In this document: positions 1 to 8,654 of the stretch, one piece after another
Numbering within the stretch: position 1 is the stretch's first letter
Layout: every line of letters starts with the position of its first letter
Assembly: GCA_024645085.1 (NCBI GenBank)
Contig: JAHEGN010000006.1
Coordinates: forward strand, 1-64,000
DNA from: Rhodobiaceae bacterium
Lineage (GTDB): Bacteria; Pseudomonadota; Alphaproteobacteria; RS24
DNA: 64,000 nucleotides
Direction of reading: 5' to 3'
Translations under genes and position numbers: made by a program
The notes under the pieces: model-generated
Seen by the model: only the letters and a program-made list of their open reading frames with translations
Databases searched by the model: none
Told to the model about the DNA's origin: nothing

Positions 1-35
1 CTGTCCGCCATTATTCGCATAATCGCAGCTACAAA

Positions 36-62
36 AAACGGCGGGCCATTGGCCCGCCGTTT
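36..62 (-). terminator. Intrinsic terminator of the small secreted-protein gene
   Basis: A perfect 10-bp GC-rich stem (38-47 with 51-60) has a 3-base loop and two extra A-T pairs. Read on the minus strand it is followed by a run of six T (complement of 33-38), so it should end transcription of the gene at 86-352. T-rich sequence on the plus side means it may also work for a gene left of the window. Confidence 0.85.
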
Positions 63-85
63 GTTATTTAGCGCTGGCTTCCGTT

Positions 86-352
86 TTAGTTAGAAGGGCG
101 GTACATTGAGCGAGAGATCCATACGCCGCGCGTGTTGTTAAACGGTGCAGTAACAAGAGTCTCAGTTGCCGCTGAGGCTGAAGCTGGCGAAGTCGACGCC
201 GATGTTGCGGCGGCTGATGAAGAGCTTGGCGCCGCAGCTGTGTAGCTTGATGTGCGGCTTTCGCGTTCCAAACCGCCAGCCAATGCGGCAGATGAAAAGA
301 CCAGCGAACTGGCAATCAGAAGAGTGAATTTTTTCGGCAAGTGGTTGAACAT
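86..352 (-). CDS. Small secreted Ser/Ala/Thr-rich protein, unknown
   Basis: I do not recognise this 88-residue protein. It opens with a lysine pair and a hydrophobic stretch ending in Ala-Leu-Ala before Gly-Gly, a good Sec signal peptide with signal peptidase I cleavage near residue 25. The mature part is about 60 residues, dominated by Ser, Ala and Thr, ending in a more ordinary segment with Trp and Tyr. I chose the ATG at 352 because AAGGA lies 8 bases upstream; an in-frame ATG at 361 overlaps that ribosome site and has none of its own. A strong terminator follows, which supports a real gene. It may be a cell-envelope or surface peptide; no function can be assigned. Confidence 0.6.
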   Translation of the reverse strand: MFNHLPKKFTLLIASSLVFSSAALAGGLERESRTSSYTAAAPSSSSAAATSASTSPASASAATETLVTAPFNNTRGVWISRSMYRPSN

Positions 353-469
353 AAGACGCATCCTTTATTTTACGCATGGAAATTACATAGACTTAATGTG
401 AAACAAAATTTTGTTCGAATTAAGGCGCTTTGGCAAGACTTATCAATTATAGGCCACTAGCGCAATGGC

Positions 470-2551
470 TCAATCTGGCAATTTCATGTCGTTATTATAA
501 AAATCGCGCAGCAGATAAAACGCTGGTTTGCGATTGCCGTTTTCGTCAATTAAACCTTTGCGATTATAATAATCTTGAATACCCGCTAATGGCCATAACA
601 TGGCACGGAAATCTTTCAAAATCCAAGGTGACAGGCCCTGCACTTGCGGGCTCTTTGACAGCATGTCCAATTGCGCTTGATAGACAGCCAGCTGATATTC
701 CTCTGACCAAATATGGTTGTCAGCACTGCGCCGGCCAAATTTTGCACCTGCGCCAAATTCAGAAATATGAATTGGTTTGTCATAGCTGCTGGCGATTCTC
801 AAATCAGCCATAAAATCGAGCATGAGCGGCCGTAAAACCGCCTCATCGACACCCATTTGGCGGGCCAAAAGGGCCGAATAATACCAGCCGAAATACTGAT
901 TATAGGCAATGATATCCGTATATTTTCCGAGCGGGTCAGTGATGGTCATTTGATAGTCATCGCTGGCTGAGGGGGCGAAATAACCGGCTTGGTCGAGGAC
1001 CGCTTGAAAACGTTCTTTTGCCAGTTCGGAGACATTTTCTGAGGCGACGCCACGGGCCGCAAGGCGGGCGGCAATCAGTGCGAAATCTGGTCGCGAGCCG
1101 CCCAAAAGAGCCGCACTGACAAGGCGCGTGTCGTCAAGCTTGCGGGTTAAATCAATCAAATTGCGCAGGAATTTAAGACGCTCAGCCGTATTGGGTGTCT
1201 CATTGGCTACCGACCAAATAATCACTGAGGCGCGGTTCCAATCGCGCTGCACAAGACGCGCCATTTGATCGCGGGCGATGGCCAGAGTTGCGTCAGTCTG
1301 CCAATCAATTTGCCAATAGACGGGAATTTCTTCCCATAGCATCAGCCCCATTTCATCGGCCAAACGTGGCAGATGACGATTATATGGATAATGCGCGGCG
1401 CGGATGAAATTCACCCCAAGGGCTTTGGCTTCTTGCAAAAGCGCCCGCATATGTGCCTCGCTATGGGCCACACCGGCTTCGCCAATTGGCTCTTCATGGG
1501 TGGATATACCTTTGAGTTTAACGGCTTTGCCATTCAACAAAATTTCTTGCCCACGCGTTTCAATGCGTCGAAACCCAATTGGCTCTCTTAGCCAGCTACC
1601 GCCAGCGCGCACGGAAATAGCATAAAGCTTAGGATTTTCCGGCGACCAAAGTTGTGGTGCGGCTTTTATTTGTCCGCGTGCAATCCCCTGCTTATTGAAT
1701 TGCAATTTGGTTTCGACTGATAATTCATCAATTTGAACAATGGCTTGTTCCCCAGCAGCAATATTCTGACCGGTGATTTCAATATTAATTAATTGGTCAC
1801 TATCAGCCGCCAAAGCCAGCTTGGCATTGACGATATGGGCCTCGGGCACATCGACCAAATGCACATCGCGGGTCAGACCGCCATAGGGCCACCAATCTGT
1901 GCGCCCGGTTGGTATGCTGGCATCGGTCAGGCGATTATCGACCCAGACCAATAATCGGTTATTGCCATTTTTAAGGGCATCGGTGACGTCGAAATGAAAC
2001 GGCACATAGCCGCCCTCATGCCGGCCAATGGCTTGCCCGTTCAAAAATACAGTGGCGGTAAAATTAGCTGCGCCAAAATGTAAAAGCGTGCGGCGGCCAG
2101 GGGTTGTTTTGGCTGCGAAATCACGCTGTAGCCAAAATTTATCGCGGTAGAAAAATAATCGCGGGTCTTGCGAGTTGACGTCGCCGGGCACGGTAATTTT
2201 CTGGGCGGTGGCAAAATCATATTCAACCAAAGACATGCCAGAGATGTTCTGCCGATCCAGCGGGTAGCCGCCAAAAATACTGCCCGGCGTGCCGACCCCC
2301 ATTGGGTCGACAATGATTGACCATTGTCCATTCAGTGATTGTTTTTGCCGCGCATCAAGCCAGCCGAGCAGGGCCGGCGGGGTGGCATAAGTTTCTGCCG
2401 AGGATTGAAATAGGGCTTCGCCATCCGACATGGTCCAGCTCAATAACAGTCGCGCCTGCTCAGTGCGGGTCAGTGAACTGATGTAAAACCCCAAGCCAAC
2501 AGCGGCAATTACCGAAAGGCCAATGAAAGATAGAATAATTTTGCGTATCAT
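470..2551 (-). CDS. Membrane-anchored glycoside hydrolase family 2 protein
   Basis: This 693-residue protein has the GH2 domain order: a jelly-roll sugar-binding domain (about 70-240), an immunoglobulin-like domain (about 245-345) and a TIM barrel (about 350-690). The acid/base glutamate is visible in VANE (E451) and the nucleophile in HISEFG (E598), so it should be an active retaining beta-glycosidase. The closest-looking subgroups are beta-glucuronidase and beta-galactosidase; the substrate cannot be told. Residues 4-27 form one hydrophobic helix with no clear cleavage site, so it is probably anchored with the enzyme in the periplasm. A G-rich ribosome site sits just upstream of the ATG. 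It is divergent from the FMN enzyme at 2678, and no transporter or sugar regulator is nearby. Confidence 0.88.
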   Translation of the reverse strand: MIRKIILSFIGLSVIAAVGLGFYISSLTRTEQARLLLSWTMSDGEALFQSSAETYATPPALLGWLDARQKQSLNGQWSIIVDPMGVGTPGSIFGGYPLDRQNISGMSLVEYDFATAQKITVPGDVNSQDPRLFFYRDKFWLQRDFAAKTTPGRRTLLHFGAANFTATVFLNGQAIGRHEGGYVPFHFDVTDALKNGNNRLLVWVDNRLTDASIPTGRTDWWPYGGLTRDVHLVDVPEAHIVNAKLALAADSDQLINIEITGQNIAAGEQAIVQIDELSVETKLQFNKQGIARGQIKAAPQLWSPENPKLYAISVRAGGSWLREPIGFRRIETRGQEILLNGKAVKLKGISTHEEPIGEAGVAHSEAHMRALLQEAKALGVNFIRAAHYPYNRHLPRLADEMGLMLWEEIPVYWQIDWQTDATLAIARDQMARLVQRDWNRASVIIWSVANETPNTAERLKFLRNLIDLTRKLDDTRLVSAALLGGSRPDFALIAARLAARGVASENVSELAKERFQAVLDQAGYFAPSASDDYQMTITDPLGKYTDIIAYNQYFGWYYSALLARQMGVDEAVLRPLMLDFMADLRIASSYDKPIHISEFGAGAKFGRRSADNHIWSEEYQLAVYQAQLDMLSKSPQVQGLSPWILKDFRAMLWPLAGIQDYYNRKGLIDENGNRKPAFYLLRDFYNNDMKLPD

Positions 2552-2677
2552 TTTGCATCCCCCGAATGATTTACAGTGTCAGAAAGCTGGCTTTTCGACA
2601 AGAGCTCGTGTTGTCTCGGCGGCGCATCCAGTGCTATCGTTTGGGCAATTAAAAATACTCTGAAAAGGAGAAGGTCG

Positions 2678-4102
2678 ATGGGCCTGATTGTCGATATTCT
2701 GCTATTTGCTGCGTCATTGTTTATTTTTGCCGTAGGCTGTGGCGCGTTGTTATTGGTCTTAGTTTACTTGCGTGACCGGTTTCAGACCACCAATTCTATC
2801 CATCGCAACTACCCAGTATTGGGCCATTTGCGCTATATTCTGAAGGAATTAGGGGTTTTTCTAAGGTCGTATTTTTTTGCTGCTGACCGTGAAGAACTGC
2901 CGTTTAACCGGTTTCAGCGCGATTTCGTCAATGCCATGGCCGATGATCGCGGCGGGGTCATTCCCTTTGGCTCGAATTATAATACCTATGGCGAAGGCGC
3001 CATTAGCTTTGCCAATAGTTTTTACCCGAAGCTTGAAGAAGATGTTTTACACGTGCGCGCTGTCACCTTTGGGCCTGACACGGCCAATCCTTATACAACC
3101 GATAGCTATTTGAATATTTCCGGCACGTCCTATGGCGCGATGTCTTCAAACGCTATTTTTGCTTTATCGCGCGGCGCAAAATTGGCCAATGCCTGGCACA
3201 ATACGGGCGAAGGTGGGTTTAGCGAATATCACCAAAAGGGCGGTGCTGACACAGTGTTTCAAATCGGTACGGCTAATTATGGCGTGCGTGATGAGCAGGG
3301 CAATTTGGATTATGAGAAGCTGGCAGCTTTGGCCGAGAACCCGCAAATTGTGATGTTTGAAATAAAATTATCGCAAGGCGCCAAACCCGGCAAGGGCGGT
3401 ATTCTGCCGGGCACCAAAGTCACCCAAAGCATTGCCAAGACGCGCGGCATTGCTGTCGGTGAAGATAGTGTCTCGCCCAATCGGCGGCGCGACGTCGCCA
3501 ATGGCGATGAACTCGCCGCTTTGATTAAACGGGTGAAGAAAACCACCAATAAGCCGACCGGCATTAAATTCGTTCTTGGCTGCGGCAAAGACCTCGACGA
3601 TTTGCTATACAGCTTCATTAAAAATGATGTCTATCCGAGCTTCATTACTCTTGATAGTGCCGATGGTGGCACGGGAGCTGCACCGGCGGCTTTGATGGAT
3701 CATGTGGGGCTGACGATTGACAAATCCCTGCCGCTGCTAATGCAGCATTTGTCAGCCTGCGGCCTGCGAGAAAAAATTCTGGTTTGCGTATCGGGCAAGC
3801 TGATTATGCCGGCTGATATTGCTTGGGCTTTGGCGCAAGGGGCGGTGGCGGTTAATACGGCGCGCGGGGCGATGTTTGCCTTGGGTTGTATCCAAGCCCT
3901 GCAATGCCATACCAATACATGCCCAACCGGTATCACCACCCATAATGAACGGCTCAAAAAAGGGCTTGAGCCCATATCCAAATCGCAACGCGTCGGTAAT
4001 TTTATTATCAATACGAAAAAGCAAGTTGGCTATATCGCCCATTCAACTGGGGCCGCGTGTGCCCGCAGCATCGACCCAAATCGGGTGATACGAAATGACT
4101 GA
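2678..4102 (+). CDS. Membrane-anchored FMN glutamate-synthase-like protein
   Basis: This 474-residue protein belongs to the FMN-binding glutamate synthase-related family (GltB central and FMN domains without the amidotransferase). An N-terminal transmembrane helix (about 3-30) precedes the barrel. Family signatures include GTSYGAMS, a Gly-rich DSADGGTGAAP segment and three cysteines C404, C410 and C415 spaced as in the 3Fe-4S site of glutamate synthase. The ATG at 2678 follows AAGGAG with a 7-base gap; the frame stays open 34 codons further upstream but without a ribosome site. Its end overlaps the next gene by 8 bases, so the two are probably co-translated. Lacking glutaminase and an NADPH subunit, it may act on another substrate; that is inference. 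Confidence 0.85.
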   Translation: MGLIVDILLFAASLFIFAVGCGALLLVLVYLRDRFQTTNSIHRNYPVLGHLRYILKELGVFLRSYFFAADREELPFNRFQRDFVNAMADDRGGVIPFGSNYNTYGEGAISFANSFYPKLEEDVLHVRAVTFGPDTANPYTTDSYLNISGTSYGAMSSNAIFALSRGAKLANAWHNTGEGGFSEYHQKGGADTVFQIGTANYGVRDEQGNLDYEKLAALAENPQIVMFEIKLSQGAKPGKGGILPGTKVTQSIAKTRGIAVGEDSVSPNRRRDVANGDELAALIKRVKKTTNKPTGIKFVLGCGKDLDDLLYSFIKNDVYPSFITLDSADGGTGAAPAALMDHVGLTIDKSLPLLMQHLSACGLREKILVCVSGKLIMPADIAWALAQGAVAVNTARGAMFALGCIQALQCHTNTCPTGITTHNERLKKGLEPISKSQRVGNFIINTKKQVGYIAHSTGAACARSIDPNRVIRND

Positions 4103-4406
4103 ACCAGCACAAGATATGATGTCTGAAGGGCATCACAAAATTGATCAGACGCTTTATACGGTGACGCGCCTATCGCATGTGGTCAAACGCGGTAATTTGC
4201 GGCAACGCATTTTTGCCGCCACCTGGTCGATCATTATTTACACAATTATTCAATTGCATCTCAGCTATACCATGTCGATGCCGGGCAATGTGTGGCTGAT
4301 TTTATTATTGGCCAGCGTTTATGTGCTTTGGGTTGGCTATAGTGTTTATCAGATCCGCCAATTAGACAGAGAATATGAGGCGAAACTAAAAAATATCCTC
4401 AACTAG
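4095..4406 (+). CDS. Two-helix membrane protein coupled to the FMN enzyme
   Basis: This 103-residue protein has a soluble, charged N-terminus of about 40 residues, two transmembrane helices (about 42-61 and 66-90) and a short charged C-terminal tail. I do not recognise a named family. The start lies inside the end of the preceding FMN enzyme gene (8-base overlap), which argues for translational coupling and perhaps a complex at the membrane. An 85-base gap separates it from malate synthase. Confidence 0.7.
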   Translation: MTEPAQDMMSEGHHKIDQTLYTVTRLSHVVKRGNLRQRIFAATWSIIIYTIIQLHLSYTMSMPGNVWLILLLASVYVLWVGYSVYQIRQLDREYEAKLKNILN

Positions 4407-4494
4407 CCGCCGCATCATCGGGAAAGGGCTGGCCACCCGCCCCGCTTTCTGGCTATAAAGACCAGAATTAAAGGTAAGTTTAGAGGAGCGCATG

Positions 4495-6663
4495 ATGAGC
4501 CAAAGAGAAACCATTTTAGGCCTAGATATTGATAAGCAACTGGCTGATTTTGTCGCCAAGGAAGCGGTCGTTGGCACTGATTTTTCAGCCCAAGAGTTTT
4601 GGGATGCCTGCGCCAATGTGTTGAATGCCCATCGCGACACCAATAAAGCGCTTTTGAAAAAACGCGATGATTTGCAAGAGCAAATTAACCAATGGCACAT
4701 CGCCCGCAAAGGCCAGCCGCATGATAGCGCGGCTTATCAAAGCTTTCTTGAAGACATTGGATATTTGGTGCCCGAAGGCCCGGACTTTACGATTGAAACC
4801 GATAATGTTGATGATGAGATTGCCAAAATCGCTGGCCCTCAATTGGTTGTACCGGTGAAAAATGCCCGTTTTGCCGTCAATGCTGCCAATGCGCGTTGGG
4901 GCAGTCTTTATGATGCGTTTTATGGCACAGATGCGATTGCGCAAGAAGGCGATTGGGCGCTGGTTGGTTCCTATAATCCAAAGCGTGGGGCCGAGGTTAT
5001 TCGCCGCGCCAAGGCTCTGCTTGATGAAATTGCTCCGCTTGATGGGGTCGCGCACGCCGATGTGACGCATTATGCAATCGTCGACGGCGCTTTGCAGGGC
5101 AGCCATGCTGGCGGCGTGGCTGGGCTAAAAAATCCAGAGCGCTTTGTTGGCTATCGCGGCGGCGCAGATGCGCCCGAGGCTGTTTTGCTGAAAAACAATG
5201 ATTTGCATGCCGAAATTTGGATCAATGCGGAGCATAATATTGGCAAAGACGATATTGCCCATGTTGCTGATGTATTTTTGGAGTCAGCGGTAACAACAAT
5301 TATGGATTGCGAAGATTCGGTTGCGGCAGTTGACGCTGAAGATAAGGTTGAAGCCTATCGCAATCTGCTTGGCCTGATGCGCCGCGATTTGGCGGTCGAA
5401 ATGCAAAAGGGCGGGCGCACCATGACCCGCAGCCTGAGCGCCAATCGCGATTACACCAGCCCAGATGGCCGCAAGTTCACCTTGCCCGGCCTGTCGACCA
5501 TGCTAATCCGCAATGTTGGTCATTTGATGACCAATCCAGCGATTTTGGATGACCGCGGCGATGAAATTCCTGAAGGCATTATGGATGCGGTGATGACGGG
5601 TCTCTTGGCCAAACATGATTTGAGCAAGACCGATGCGTCGCAGAAAAACAGCAAATTGGGTTCGGTTTATATTGTGAAGCCGAAAATGCACGGGCCCGAA
5701 GAAGTGGCTTTTACCAATGATTTATTCGCCGCTGTTGAAAACGCTCTTGGCCTGCCAGCCTTGACCTTGAAAGTCGGCATTATGGACGAAGAGCGACGCA
5801 CGACGGTGAATTTGAAAGAATGTATTCGCGCTGCCAAACAGCGGGTGATTTTCATCAACACTGGTTTTCTTGACCGCACGGGCGATGAAATTCACACCTC
5901 CATGGAAATGGGGCCAATGATCCGCAAGGCGGATATGAAAGCCTCTGGCTGGTTAAACGCTTATGAAGATTGGAATGTCGATATTGGTTTGGCTTGTGGT
6001 TTGCAAGGCCGGGCGCAAATCGGTAAAGGCATGTGGGCCATGCCAGATTTAATGGCGGCCATGCTGGAGCAAAAAATTGCTCAGCCACGCGCCGGTGCTG
6101 ATTGCGCATGGGCGCCATCGCCAACAGCGGCAACGCTGCACGCCATCCATTATCACCAAGTCGATGTGGAAGCGGTGCAAAATCAACTGAAATCACGCCC
6201 GCGTGCGCCACTATCAAAAATTCTGACCATGCCTGTCGAAAGCCACCCGCAATGGTCGCCTGAAGATGTGCAACAAGAGCTCGACAATAATGCGCAAGGC
6301 ATTTTGGGCTATGTAGTGCGCTGGATTGACCAAGGCGTCGGCTGTTCGAAAGTGCCCGATATCCATGATATTGGCCTGATGGAAGACCGCGCCACTTTGC
6401 GTATTTCCAGCCAACATATTGCCAATTGGTTGCATCATGGCATTTGCACGCAAGAGCAAGTTATGGAAACAATGAAGCGGATGGCGGCTGTGGTCGATGG
6501 CCAAAACGCCGATGATGCGGATTATATTCCCATGGCCGATAAGCTGGATACCTCTATCGCCTTTGCGGCAGCTTGCGATCTGGTGTTCAAAGGTCGTGAA
6601 CAGCCGAGTGGCTATACAGAACCATTATTGCACGCGCGACGGTTAGAATATAAAGCCAGCTAG
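4495..6663 (+). CDS. glcB: Malate synthase G
   Basis: Malate synthase G condenses glyoxylate with acetyl-CoA to malate. It is needed for the glyoxylate shunt and for the ethylmalonyl-CoA pathway. The protein is 722 residues, the normal length of the G form. Family signatures include [10 protein letters not shown], the cysteine-containing [20 protein letters not shown] and [13 protein letters not shown] near the C-terminus, which carries the catalytic Asp. Two ATGs are adjacent in frame; the second (4495) sits 6 bases after GAGGAG, the first only 3, so I chose the second. No isocitrate lyase is in the window. It ends 4 bases from the convergent gene at 6667. Confidence 0.96.
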   Translation: MSQRETILGLDIDKQLADFVAKEAVVGTDFSAQEFWDACANVLNAHRDTNKALLKKRDDLQEQINQWHIARKGQPHDSAAYQSFLEDIGYLVPEGPDFTIETDNVDDEIAKIAGPQLVVPVKNARFAVNAANARWGSLYDAFYGTDAIAQEGDWALVGSYNPKRGAEVIRRAKALLDEIAPLDGVAHADVTHYAIVDGALQGSHAGGVAGLKNPERFVGYRGGADAPEAVLLKNNDLHAEIWINAEHNIGKDDIAHVADVFLESAVTTIMDCEDSVAAVDAEDKVEAYRNLLGLMRRDLAVEMQKGGRTMTRSLSANRDYTSPDGRKFTLPGLSTMLIRNVGHLMTNPAILDDRGDEIPEGIMDAVMTGLLAKHDLSKTDASQKNSKLGSVYIVKPKMHGPEEVAFTNDLFAAVENALGLPALTLKVGIMDEERRTTVNLKECIRAAKQRVIFINTGFLDRTGDEIHTSMEMGPMIRKADMKASGWLNAYEDWNVDIGLACGLQGRAQIGKGMWAMPDLMAAMLEQKIAQPRAGADCAWAPSPTAATLHAIHYHQVDVEAVQNQLKSRPRAPLSKILTMPVESHPQWSPEDVQQELDNNAQGILGYVVRWIDQGVGCSKVPDIHDIGLMEDRATLRISSQHIANWLHHGICTQEQVMETMKRMAAVVDGQNADDADYIPMADKLDTSIAFAAACDLVFKGREQPSGYTEPLLHARRLEYKAS

Positions 6664-6666
6664 AAG

Positions 6667-7125
6667 CTAAACGGCGGGTGAAAACCTCGCTGATAAACGC
6701 TGAAACACATAGCCACTGAGCGCGCCAATCAGGCAAAAGGCGAGGTAACCATCCCATTGGCGGGTGGCGACAATGACGGTGATATCGAGAACCGAGTTGA
6801 GGCCTTTCGTCGTTACCGCAATCGAGGCAAACCCGGCGAGGGCGAAAACAACGGCTGGCAAAATACCAACTAGGCGAGATATGTAACTGCCAACGGTGAA
6901 GGCAATCAACAGGCCGAGACTGAAAATGACGCCGACTAATGGGCTCATCGATTGTAGATCATGGACTGTGGTTTGAAGCCGTGTGGCGAAGGAAATATCA
7001 ACGCCAATATCGATTAAAGCGCCCAAAGCAAATTGTGTTGAGGTGACAACCAGACAGAATGTCAAAAACACGCAACTTAAGACAAATCCGATAATGGTGC
7101 CGATTGATGGAATGAAGTTCTTCAT
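6667..7125 (-). CDS. Unknown four-helix membrane protein
   Basis: This 152-residue protein is very hydrophobic, with four likely transmembrane helices at about 8-28, 62-80, 86-105 and 123-141 and a short basic tail. I do not recognise the family. GAGGAG lies 7 bases before the ATG, which supports translation. It is convergent with malate synthase and divergent from the sugar dehydrogenase at 7250, so it is likely a single-gene unit. Confidence 0.7.
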   Translation of the reverse strand: MKNFIPSIGTIIGFVLSCVFLTFCLVVTSTQFALGALIDIGVDISFATRLQTTVHDLQSMSPLVGVIFSLGLLIAFTVGSYISRLVGILPAVVFALAGFASIAVTTKGLNSVLDITVIVATRQWDGYLAFCLIGALSGYVFQRLSARFSPAV

Positions 7126-7249
7126 AATCTCGCTCCTCGATAACTTTGATATGTATAGATGAGTTTAGCCAGCGATGGCAACTGTAAGAAAATTTGGTTT
7201 TCTTGGCTCGAAGTGATAAAAGAAAAGTCATTCTGCTCAGGGGTAACTT

Positions 7250-8368
7250 ATGCATCCGACACTAAAATCGAAAATTGGCCAGAAATTTGCCCAAGTGGCG
7301 CTTGCTTTCAGCCTGATGGCATCTGCAGCGCAAGCGGTTGATTACCAGCTTGATGAAGTTGTGACGGGTCTGGACAGCCCTTGGGCGATGGCCTTCCTGC
7401 CGAATGGTGACATGTTGGTTACCGAATTGACCGGCCAGCTTCGCATCATTCGTAATAATAAATTGGTCGCAATGCCAGTAGCCGGTGTGCCCGCCAGTAT
7501 TTTTGGCGGCCAAGGCGGCTTGATGGATATTGTTCTGCACCCTGATTACGCCAGCAATAAATTGATTTATCTGTCTTTGTCAGTTGGCACACCAGAAGCC
7601 AAAACCCTACGGGTCATTCGCGCTCGATTTGCCGGTGATGGGTTAGAAGATATTCAAACGGTTTTTGAAGCCGCCCCCAAGCGCGATACTTATGTCCACT
7701 ACGGTGCCCGATTAGCGTTTCTTGCCGATAAAACATTGTTGATTACCAATGGTGATGGCTTTGATTATCGTGAAGAAGCGCAAAGCCTTGGCAATCACTA
7801 TGGCGCTATTGTGCGGGTCACTGATAATGGCAAAGTGCCAGCCGACAATCCATTTGTGAATGATGACGCGCCGCTGCCAGAAATTTGGTCATATGGTCAC
7901 CGCAATCCGCAAGGTATTCTGGTCGATGCGCAAACCGGCACGGTTTTTGAAACCGAACACGGCCCACGCGGCGGCGATGAATTGAATATTATTGAGCCGG
8001 GACAGAATTATGGCTGGCCAATTGCCACTTATGGGCTGGATTATTCCGGCGCCCGCGTTAGCCCTTATACAGAATATGAGGGCACAAAACAGCCTGAGAT
8101 TCATTGGACACCGTCAATTGCGCCAAGTTCTATGACGCTTTATCGCGGCTCTCAATTCCCTGAATGGGATGGCGATATTTTCGTCTCTTCATTGGTTTTC
8201 CAAAATGCTACGCGGGTTGATATGGACGGCACCAAAGTGGTTGGCCAAGAAACCCTATTTGCTGAGATTGGTGCGCGTTTGCGCAGCATTAATACCGGCC
8301 CAGATGGCGCGCTTTACATCTTATCTGAGGGCGAAACTGGTAAATTATGGCGGGTTTCTGCCAAATAG
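7250..8368 (+). CDS. Periplasmic PQQ-dependent aldose sugar dehydrogenase family
   Basis: This 372-residue protein matches the soluble aldose sugar dehydrogenase (YliI/Asd) six-blade beta-propeller family, which oxidises sugars with PQQ in the periplasm. A signal peptide ends in SAAQA before Val-Asp (cleavage near residue 29). Typical segments are GLDSPWAMAFLPNG, GGQGGLMDI, SYGHRNPQG and ETEHGPRGGDELN followed by NYGWP. An AGGGG site lies 5 bases before the ATG. No PQQ synthesis genes are in the window, so the cofactor must be made elsewhere or taken up; some family members have unproven activity. Confidence 0.9.
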   Translation: MHPTLKSKIGQKFAQVALAFSLMASAAQAVDYQLDEVVTGLDSPWAMAFLPNGDMLVTELTGQLRIIRNNKLVAMPVAGVPASIFGGQGGLMDIVLHPDYASNKLIYLSLSVGTPEAKTLRVIRARFAGDGLEDIQTVFEAAPKRDTYVHYGARLAFLADKTLLITNGDGFDYREEAQSLGNHYGAIVRVTDNGKVPADNPFVNDDAPLPEIWSYGHRNPQGILVDAQTGTVFETEHGPRGGDELNIIEPGQNYGWPIATYGLDYSGARVSPYTEYEGTKQPEIHWTPSIAPSSMTLYRGSQFPEWDGDIFVSSLVFQNATRVDMDGTKVVGQETLFAEIGARLRSINTGPDGALYILSEGETGKLWRVSAK

Positions 8369-8391
8369 CCTAAATCATTATTCGATTAAGG

Positions 8392-8421
8392 CTAGACGAC
8401 ACGCATAGGATGGCGTATACA
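8392..8421 (+). promoter_or_regulatory. Candidate housekeeping promoter of rpmF
   Basis: CTAGAC (8392-8397) and TATACA (8416-8421) are separated by 18 bases and lie about 30 bases upstream of the rpmF start. Both boxes are imperfect, so this is a tentative sigma-70 type promoter. Confidence 0.35.
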
Positions 8422-8450
8422 ACGCCAAATCTAAATTCAGGAGTTACAGC

Positions 8451-8630
8451 ATGGCTGTTCCAAAACGAAAAACAACCCCATCAAAGCGCGGCATGCGCCG
8501 CTCTGCTGATGCGCTGGCAAACCCGACTTATGTCGAAAATCCAGATAGCGGCGAGTTGCATCGCCCACACCATATTGACTTGAAAAGCGGTATGTATCGC
8601 GGTCGTCAAGTTCTGCCTGCCAAAGACTAA
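8451..8630 (+). CDS. rpmF: 50S ribosomal protein L32
   Basis: A 59-residue L32 protein of the large ribosomal subunit. The start [18 protein letters not shown] and the ending segment GMYRGRQVL are characteristic of the alphaproteobacterial form, which lacks the zinc cysteines. CAGGAG lies 7 bases before the ATG. A strong terminator follows 26 bases after the stop. In many bacteria rpmF precedes plsX-fabH; here it is followed by the convergent pabC, so it appears to be a single-gene unit. Confidence 0.97.
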   Translation: MAVPKRKTTPSKRGMRRSADALANPTYVENPDSGELHRPHHIDLKSGMYRGRQVLPAKD

Positions 8631-8654
8631 GCCAGCGCTTAGCTGTTAGGCACG

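Noticed and set aside
430-813. Plus-strand open frame of 127 residues
   Set aside because: It is antisense to the 3' end of the GH2 gene, has mixed composition and no ribosome site or family likeness.
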